A DNA stretch of 64,000 nucleotides from CATQHW01 sp965243545. GTDB lineage: Bacteria > Spirochaetota > Spirochaetia > SZUA-6 > Bin103. Of the stretch, positions 59,529 to 64,000 are shown piece by piece (position 1 is the first letter of the stretch; each line of letters begins with the position of its first letter). The notes under the pieces are model-generated. The model was not told the DNA's origin. It was given only the letters and a program-made list of their open reading frames with translations, and made no database searches. Location of the stretch: NCBI GenBank assembly GCA_965243545.1, contig OZ251573.1:4030001-4094000 (forward strand). The letters run 5' to 3'. A program made the translations under genes and the position numbers.

Positions 59529-61415
59529 ATGGTGATCGTGCTGAGCCGCGGCATCTCCGCGGCGCGCCGGACCGACATCTGCCGCGAGCTCGACCGGCGC
59601 GGGTACGCCGTGCGGCAGATCGAGGACGGCGAGCGGACCGTCCTGGGCGCGGTGGGGCCGGAGGTGGCCGACCCGCGGCCGTTCGAGTCGATGGACGGCG
59701 TCGACCAGGTGCTGCGCATCTCCAAGCCGTACAAGCTGGCGTCGCGGGAGCTGCAGCGCGCCGACACGGTGGTGCCGGTGGGATCGATCCGCATAGGCGG
59801 TCAGCGCATCGCCGTGATCGCCGGCCCTTCGTCGGTGGAGAGCCGCGAACAGATCCTGGAGTGCGCGGCGCTGGTGGCCGAATCGGGCGCGGTCATGCTG
59901 CGCGGCGGGGCGTTCACGCCGTACGGCTCCCCGTACGCGTTTCCTGGGCTCGGCATGGCCGGCCTGCGCCACCTGCGCGAAGCCGGCGAGCGCCACGCGC
60001 TGCCGGTGGTGTCGGAGGCGGCGTCCATAGACCACCTGGACGAGGTGGCGGAGCTGGTCGACGTGATCCAGATCGGCGCGCGCAACATGCAGAACTTCGA
60101 CCTGCTACGGCGGGTCGGCGGCATGGGCAAGCCGGCGCTGCTCAAGCGCGGGGTCGGCGCCACCGTGCACGACCTGCTGATGTCGGCCGAATACCTGCTG
60201 GCGAACGGCAGCGACGCGGTGATCCTGTGCGAGCGCGGCATCCGCACCTTCGAGACCGGCACGCGCCACACCCTGGACCTGTCGGCGGTGCCGGCCGTGC
60301 AGGCGCTGTCGCACCTGCCGATCCTCGTCGACCCGAGCCAGGGCGCGGCGGACCGCGCCACCGTGCCGCCGATGGGGCTGGCGGCGCTGGCCGCCGGCGC
60401 GCAGGGCCTGATCGTTGAGGTCCATCCCGATCCCGAACACGCGCTGTCCGACGGGCCGCAGTCGCTCTACCCGGCGCAGTTCGAGAAGCTGATGCGGGAC
60501 ATCGACTCGCTGGCCGGCGTGCTCGGCATGGAGGTGGCGCGGCTGCCGCTGGGCGCCGCCAAGGCCGCGGCGCGCCGCCCGGCCGGCGAAGGGGCGGAGA
60601 CGCCCAAGGTCGCCTTCCAGGGGGAGCTCGGCGCCAACAGCGAGATCGCCATCCGCCGCTTCCTGGAGCCGGCCGAACCGGCGCCGCGCCGCGAGTTCCG
60701 GGACGTCTTCGAGGCGGTGCTGTCGGGCGCCTGCCGCTACGGCGCGCTGCCGGTGGAGAACTCGCTGACCGGCACCATCCACCAGAACTTCGAGTTGCTG
60801 CTGCAGTTCCCCGATCTGACGATCGTGGCGGAGCGCAACATCCGCATCGTGCACAACCTGATCGGCCGGCCCGGGGCGACCATCGACGACATCACCCGCG
60901 TCTACTCGCACCCGCAGGGGTTGGCGCAGTGCCGGCGCTTTCTGAGCGAGCATGCCGGCTGGCAGCCGGTCTCGTTCTACGACACCGCCGGCGCGGTCGC
61001 CCACCTGGCCCGCGAAGGAACGATGAGCGACGCCACCATAGCCAGCGAGGAGGCGGCGCGCACCTACGGCATGCGCGTGCTGCGGCGCGGGATCGAGGAC
61101 AACGCGCAGAACTACACGCGGTTCCTGCTGATCGCCGCCGCCGATCACCCGCCGTTGGCGCCGGCCGACAAGGCGTCCCTGGTGTTCGCCACCCCCGACC
61201 GTCCCGGCGCCCTGTCCGAGTGCCTCACCGTGTTCGCCGCGCACGACCTCAACATGACCAAGCTGGAGTCGCGCCCGATCCCCGGCCGCCCGTGGGAGTA
61301 CCGCTTCTACGTCGACGTCGCGCTCGGCGCCGACCGGCAGGCGCTCCACAAAGCCGAAGCCGAGCTCCGCGAACTGACCGCCAGCTACCGCATCCTGGGC
61401 GTCTACAGCTCATGA
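59529..61415 (+). CDS. DAHP synthase (class I-beta) fused to prephenate dehydratase
   Basis: 628 residues. N-terminal ferredoxin-like domain (MVIVLSRGISAARRTDICREL), then an AroF-type DAHP synthase barrel: VIAGPSSVESREQ, IQIGARNMQNFDLL, PALLKRGVGATVHD and CERGIRTFETG (residues ~90-335). After a linker (~340-365) a prephenate dehydratase domain begins at KVAFQGELGANSEIAI, with LPVENSLTGTIHQNF, and NYTRFLLI for the TRF motif (usual NxTRF), and ends with an ACT domain (RPGALSECL, KLESRPIPG). One protein would thus run the first shikimate step and the committed step to phenylpyruvate. Its ACT domain could give phenylalanine feedback on both. Confidence 0.9.
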   Translation: MVIVLSRGISAARRTDICRELDRRGYAVRQIEDGERTVLGAVGPEVADPRPFESMDGVDQVLRISKPYKLASRELQRADTVVPVGSIRIGGQRIAVIAGPSSVESREQILECAALVAESGAVMLRGGAFTPYGSPYAFPGLGMAGLRHLREAGERHALPVVSEAASIDHLDEVAELVDVIQIGARNMQNFDLLRRVGGMGKPALLKRGVGATVHDLLMSAEYLLANGSDAVILCERGIRTFETGTRHTLDLSAVPAVQALSHLPILVDPSQGAADRATVPPMGLAALAAGAQGLIVEVHPDPEHALSDGPQSLYPAQFEKLMRDIDSLAGVLGMEVARLPLGAAKAAARRPAGEGAETPKVAFQGELGANSEIAIRRFLEPAEPAPRREFRDVFEAVLSGACRYGALPVENSLTGTIHQNFELLLQFPDLTIVAERNIRIVHNLIGRPGATIDDITRVYSHPQGLAQCRRFLSEHAGWQPVSFYDTAGAVAHLAREGTMSDATIASEEAARTYGMRVLRRGIEDNAQNYTRFLLIAAADHPPLAPADKASLVFATPDRPGALSECLTVFAAHDLNMTKLESRPIPGRPWEYRFYVDVALGADRQALHKAEAELRELTASYRILGVYSS

Positions 61416-61435
61416 TCCGTAAACGGGAGAACAGC

Positions 61436-62143
61436 ATGTCGGCAGGACGCACGAACTCGGACGCACTGAGCCAACACTGGTGCACGCCTCCCAAATACGT
61501 GAGCGCTGTCAGAGATTTTTTCGGCGGATCGGTCGCGCTGGACCCGTGCTCAAATCGCCATTCCATCGTGAGCGCAAACGTAGAATACACTCTACCCGAG
61601 ACGGATGGTCTGGCCGCATCGTGGAACTACCCGACCGTGTTTGTGAATCCTCCTTACGGACGAGACCGGGAACGGGGCACCACGATTCGAGACTGGCTAC
61701 GCAGATGCGCCGAGGCGCATCTGCAACACGGCGTCGAGGTGCTTGCCTTGGTGCCGGTCGCTACCAACACGCGCCACTGGAAGCATTGGGTATTCGGCGC
61801 CGCTACGTCGGTCGCATTCCTCTACGACACGCGCCTTCGGTTCCTGGTAGACGGCCAGGATGGCGGCAAAGGCGCCCCGATGTCCTGCGCGATGGTATAT
61901 TGGGGGCTGCGGCCGGCGCGGTTCGAGCGAACGTTTATCCGTTTTGGCGCGGTAGTCCGCCTTGAACATCTGCACGGAATAGGCGTTGGCTCCGACGCCG
62001 AAGCGCTCTCCGTCGGGAACGGAGAAGGACAAGGCCACTTTCCCGTAAACGATTTGATGGAGACGGCAAACAAGTATCGTACACATGGACCGGGCGCGTT
62101 CAAGACCCATGAGCAGCTGAAGCAGGAGCTGTTCGGCGGCTGA
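61436..62143 (+). CDS. Phage-type DNA N6-adenine methyltransferase (solitary)
   Basis: 235 residues from ATG 61436, which has GGGAGA six bases upstream; an ATG at 61412 overlapping the previous stop as ATGA would add eight residues. Matches Dam-like phage adenine methylases: QHWCTPPKYVSAV, GSVALDPCSN, the catalytic VFVNPPYGRDRERG (NPPY, about residue 72), VLALVPVATNTRHWK. The tail (HFPVNDLMETANKYRTHG) is extra. No restriction enzyme is adjacent. G+C is below the surrounding genes, suggesting transfer, perhaps from a phage. Confidence 0.82.
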   Translation: MSAGRTNSDALSQHWCTPPKYVSAVRDFFGGSVALDPCSNRHSIVSANVEYTLPETDGLAASWNYPTVFVNPPYGRDRERGTTIRDWLRRCAEAHLQHGVEVLALVPVATNTRHWKHWVFGAATSVAFLYDTRLRFLVDGQDGGKGAPMSCAMVYWGLRPARFERTFIRFGAVVRLEHLHGIGVGSDAEALSVGNGEGQGHFPVNDLMETANKYRTHGPGAFKTHEQLKQELFGG

Positions 62144-62273
62144 ACGAATCTGAATTGCGGACCCGTCCCGGTTGCGGAATCCGCGCGCCGTGTACTTCAG
62201 CCTCTGCCACTTGTGCGCACGTAGAGCGCGCTTGACGTAGTAGACCAGAGATTCACAGTGTCGTCAGGCATTC

Positions 62274-63962
62274 CTACATCCGTTCCAGGGGGCGCATGCC
62301 GAGCACCAGCATGCCGTTGCGGAGGGTCTGGCGGGCGGCGTCCACCAACAGCAGCCGGCCGTCGCGCACCGGCGCCGGCGCGTCAAGCACCGGGCAGGCG
62401 TGGTAGAACGCCGTGAAGGCGCGCGTCAGCCCGTACAGATAGCCGGCGGCCACGTGCGGGCTGGCGTCCCGCACGGTGCGGGCTATCGCGTCCGGGAAGC
62501 CGGCGACCGCCTTGGCCAGCGCCAGCTCGGCGGCGTCGGCCAGCAGGCCGAAGTCGGCGCCGTCCGGGAGCTCCTGCCCGTAGCGGCGCAGCAGCGCGCT
62601 CATCCGCGCGTGGCCGTACATCAGGTACGGGCCGGTGTCGCCCTCGAACGCGAGCGCCTCCTCGAAGTCGAACCGCACCGCCTTCTCGTTGGCGACGCGC
62701 AGAATGCTGTAGCGGATGGCGCTGTGGGCGACCGCTTCGGCGCGCTCGCGGTCGACCGCCTCGCCCCGCTCGGTCAGCGCCCGGCCGGCCCGGCGCGCCG
62801 CCTCCGCCATGAAGTCCTCCAGGAGCACCACGTTGCCGGACCGCGTCGACATGCTCGCCTCGTCCAGGCTGACCCAGGCGTAGTGCACGGCCTCCGGGGC
62901 CGCGCCGCCGAGCAGATCGATCGCCGCGGTGAGTTGCCGGTGGTGCAGGCGCTGGTCCTCTCCCAACACGATCAGGTTGCGGTCGGCGCCGCTCTCCATC
63001 TTGTCCAGGGTGTAGGCGATGTCGCGCAGCTGGTACATGGACGTGCCGTCGGAGCGTTCGAGCACGACGACCGGATTGCGTGACGGCAGGTCGTAGCCGT
63101 CCAGGTCGAGCACCGAACGGCCGTCCCGGTCGGTCGACAGGCGGCCGGTGGCGCGCAGGCGCTCGATCACCTGCCGGGTGCGGCCGCTCCACAGGTACTG
63201 CGACTCCTTGTCGAAGCGGTCGTGGCGGATGTCGAGCGCCTCCAGCACCGCGCGCTGCCCGGCGACGCAGACGTCGACGATGGCGTCGAAGCGGCGGCGG
63301 GCGCCGGCGTCTCCCCGCTCCAGATCGCGCAGCAGGTCGAACGTCTGCCGCTCCAGGTCGGGATTCCGCGCCAGGTCGGCGTTGGCCTGCACGTACAGGT
63401 CGAGCAGCTCCGCGAACGTCACCGGCCGGCCGCCGGCGGCGATCACCAGCAGCGCGATCTGCTTGCCGACGTCGTTGACGAAGTAGCGCACCTGCAGGTC
63501 GTACCCCTCGAAGCGCAGCAGCCGCGCCAGCACGTCGCCGATCAGCGCGTTGCGCGCCCGCCCCACGTGCGGCGACGCGTTGGGGTTGATCGAGGTGTGC
63601 TCCAGCAGCGCCGTGCGGCCGGCGCCGGCGCCGCTCGATCCGTAGGCCGCGCCGGCCGCCCGCACGGCGCCGATCACGCCGGCGATCAGGGCGCCCGGAT
63701 CGATGAAGAAGTTGAGGTAGGCGCCGTCGGCGTTCACCCGCGTGAAGGCGGCCGGCAGCTCGACGGCCGCCGCCAGGTCGGCGGCGATCCGCGCCGGCGG
63801 GCGGCGCAACGCCCTGGCCAGCGGAAAGCAGGGGACGGACAGGTCGCCCAGCGACGGGTCGGGCGGCGTGGCGGCGCTCAGGCCGCCGGCGTCGGCGCCG
63901 GGGTCCAGCGTCCTGAGCGCGGCGCGCACGGCGTCGAGCGCGATGCCGCGGTAGTTCTCCAT
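62274..63962 (-). CDS. argS: Arginine-tRNA ligase
   Basis: 562 residues, class I synthetase. N-terminal Add1-like domain (PPDPSLGDLSVPCFPLARAL), HIGH-type motif in HTSINPNASPHVGRARNALIGD near residue 127, and a KMSKS equivalent as MSTRSGNVVLLED near 375 (ArgRS commonly diverges here). The DALR anticodon-binding C-terminus ends FYHACPVLDAPAPVRD...GMLVLGMRPLERM. Charges the tRNA-Arg set, including the CCT species in this window. Complete within the window; 38 bases follow upstream of its start to the edge. Confidence 0.95.
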   Translation of the reverse strand: MENYRGIALDAVRAALRTLDPGADAGGLSAATPPDPSLGDLSVPCFPLARALRRPPARIAADLAAAVELPAAFTRVNADGAYLNFFIDPGALIAGVIGAVRAAGAAYGSSGAGAGRTALLEHTSINPNASPHVGRARNALIGDVLARLLRFEGYDLQVRYFVNDVGKQIALLVIAAGGRPVTFAELLDLYVQANADLARNPDLERQTFDLLRDLERGDAGARRRFDAIVDVCVAGQRAVLEALDIRHDRFDKESQYLWSGRTRQVIERLRATGRLSTDRDGRSVLDLDGYDLPSRNPVVVLERSDGTSMYQLRDIAYTLDKMESGADRNLIVLGEDQRLHHRQLTAAIDLLGGAAPEAVHYAWVSLDEASMSTRSGNVVLLEDFMAEAARRAGRALTERGEAVDRERAEAVAHSAIRYSILRVANEKAVRFDFEEALAFEGDTGPYLMYGHARMSALLRRYGQELPDGADFGLLADAAELALAKAVAGFPDAIARTVRDASPHVAAGYLYGLTRAFTAFYHACPVLDAPAPVRDGRLLLVDAARQTLRNGMLVLGMRPLERM

Positions 63963-64000
63963 CGGCGCACGCTACGGGTACCCGTTCGATCCCGCAAGGG

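Overview
The window is chromosomal DNA from a bacterium of high G+C (roughly two thirds to 70% by eye), densely packed, with many start/stop overlaps between neighbouring genes. The best clue to lineage is the PheS/PheT pair at 55.5-58.8 kb. Both subunits are the archaeal/eukaryotic type (PheS with an N-terminal winged-helix region, short PheT), which among bacteria is a known hallmark of Spirochaetes. I therefore infer a high-G+C spirochaete, probably free-living or host-associated rather than a reduced pathogen; the other housekeeping genes do not contradict this.

Layout. 0-3.5 kb: trigger factor (5' end cut), clpP, clpX and a bifunctional-nuclease/UVR protein, a protein-quality-control block. 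3.5-11 kb: CarD with a very long low-complexity N-terminus, a TVP38/DedA-like membrane protein, a rhomboid + solute-binding-protein unit behind a polyprenyl synthase, a methionine-rich exported protein with its own promoter and terminator, and an amino-acid-type binding protein. 11-16.9 kb: a complete SUF iron-sulfur operon, sufB-C-D-S-U plus an Nfu-type carrier.

16.9-34.5 kb is an accessory/defence region. It holds an AAA-ATPase/PD-(D/E)XK protein overlapping an orphan MazE-like antitoxin, a graveyard of decayed DNA-methylase genes, a coiled-coil repeat protein, a metabolic insert (oligopeptide-type binding protein, 2OG-Fe(II) oxygenase, ceramidase-like protein), an Rpn/PD-(D/E)XK transposase-like gene flanked by a 61-bp direct repeat and a DUF262 remnant, then a type III restriction-modification operon whose mod and res genes are separated by an overlapping nucleotidyltransferase-HEPN (MNT/HEPN) pair, and a Uma2-family nuclease.

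34.5-43.3 kb returns to core genes: rsmG, uppP, ftsK, a hotdog thioesterase, an ABC-2 exporter (ATPase + two permeases) and glutathione-independent formaldehyde dehydrogenase. 43.3-53 kb holds the methylcitrate-cycle genes prpD and prpC-prpB, separated by an EcoRV-like restriction-modification pair, two proteins of unknown function and a DUF4062/GHKL-type ATP-binding gene with a damaged 3' end. The EcoRV-type methylase overlaps prpD by ATGA. 53-64 kb: RlpA, tRNA-Arg(CCT), nadE, pheT, pheS, an HD-like protein, an unusual DAHP synthase-prephenate dehydratase fusion, a solitary phage-type adenine methylase, and argS.

Four substrate-binding proteins occur without adjacent permease or ATPase genes. 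No rRNA or CRISPR array was seen. All family calls come from motifs read by eye; no database search was run.
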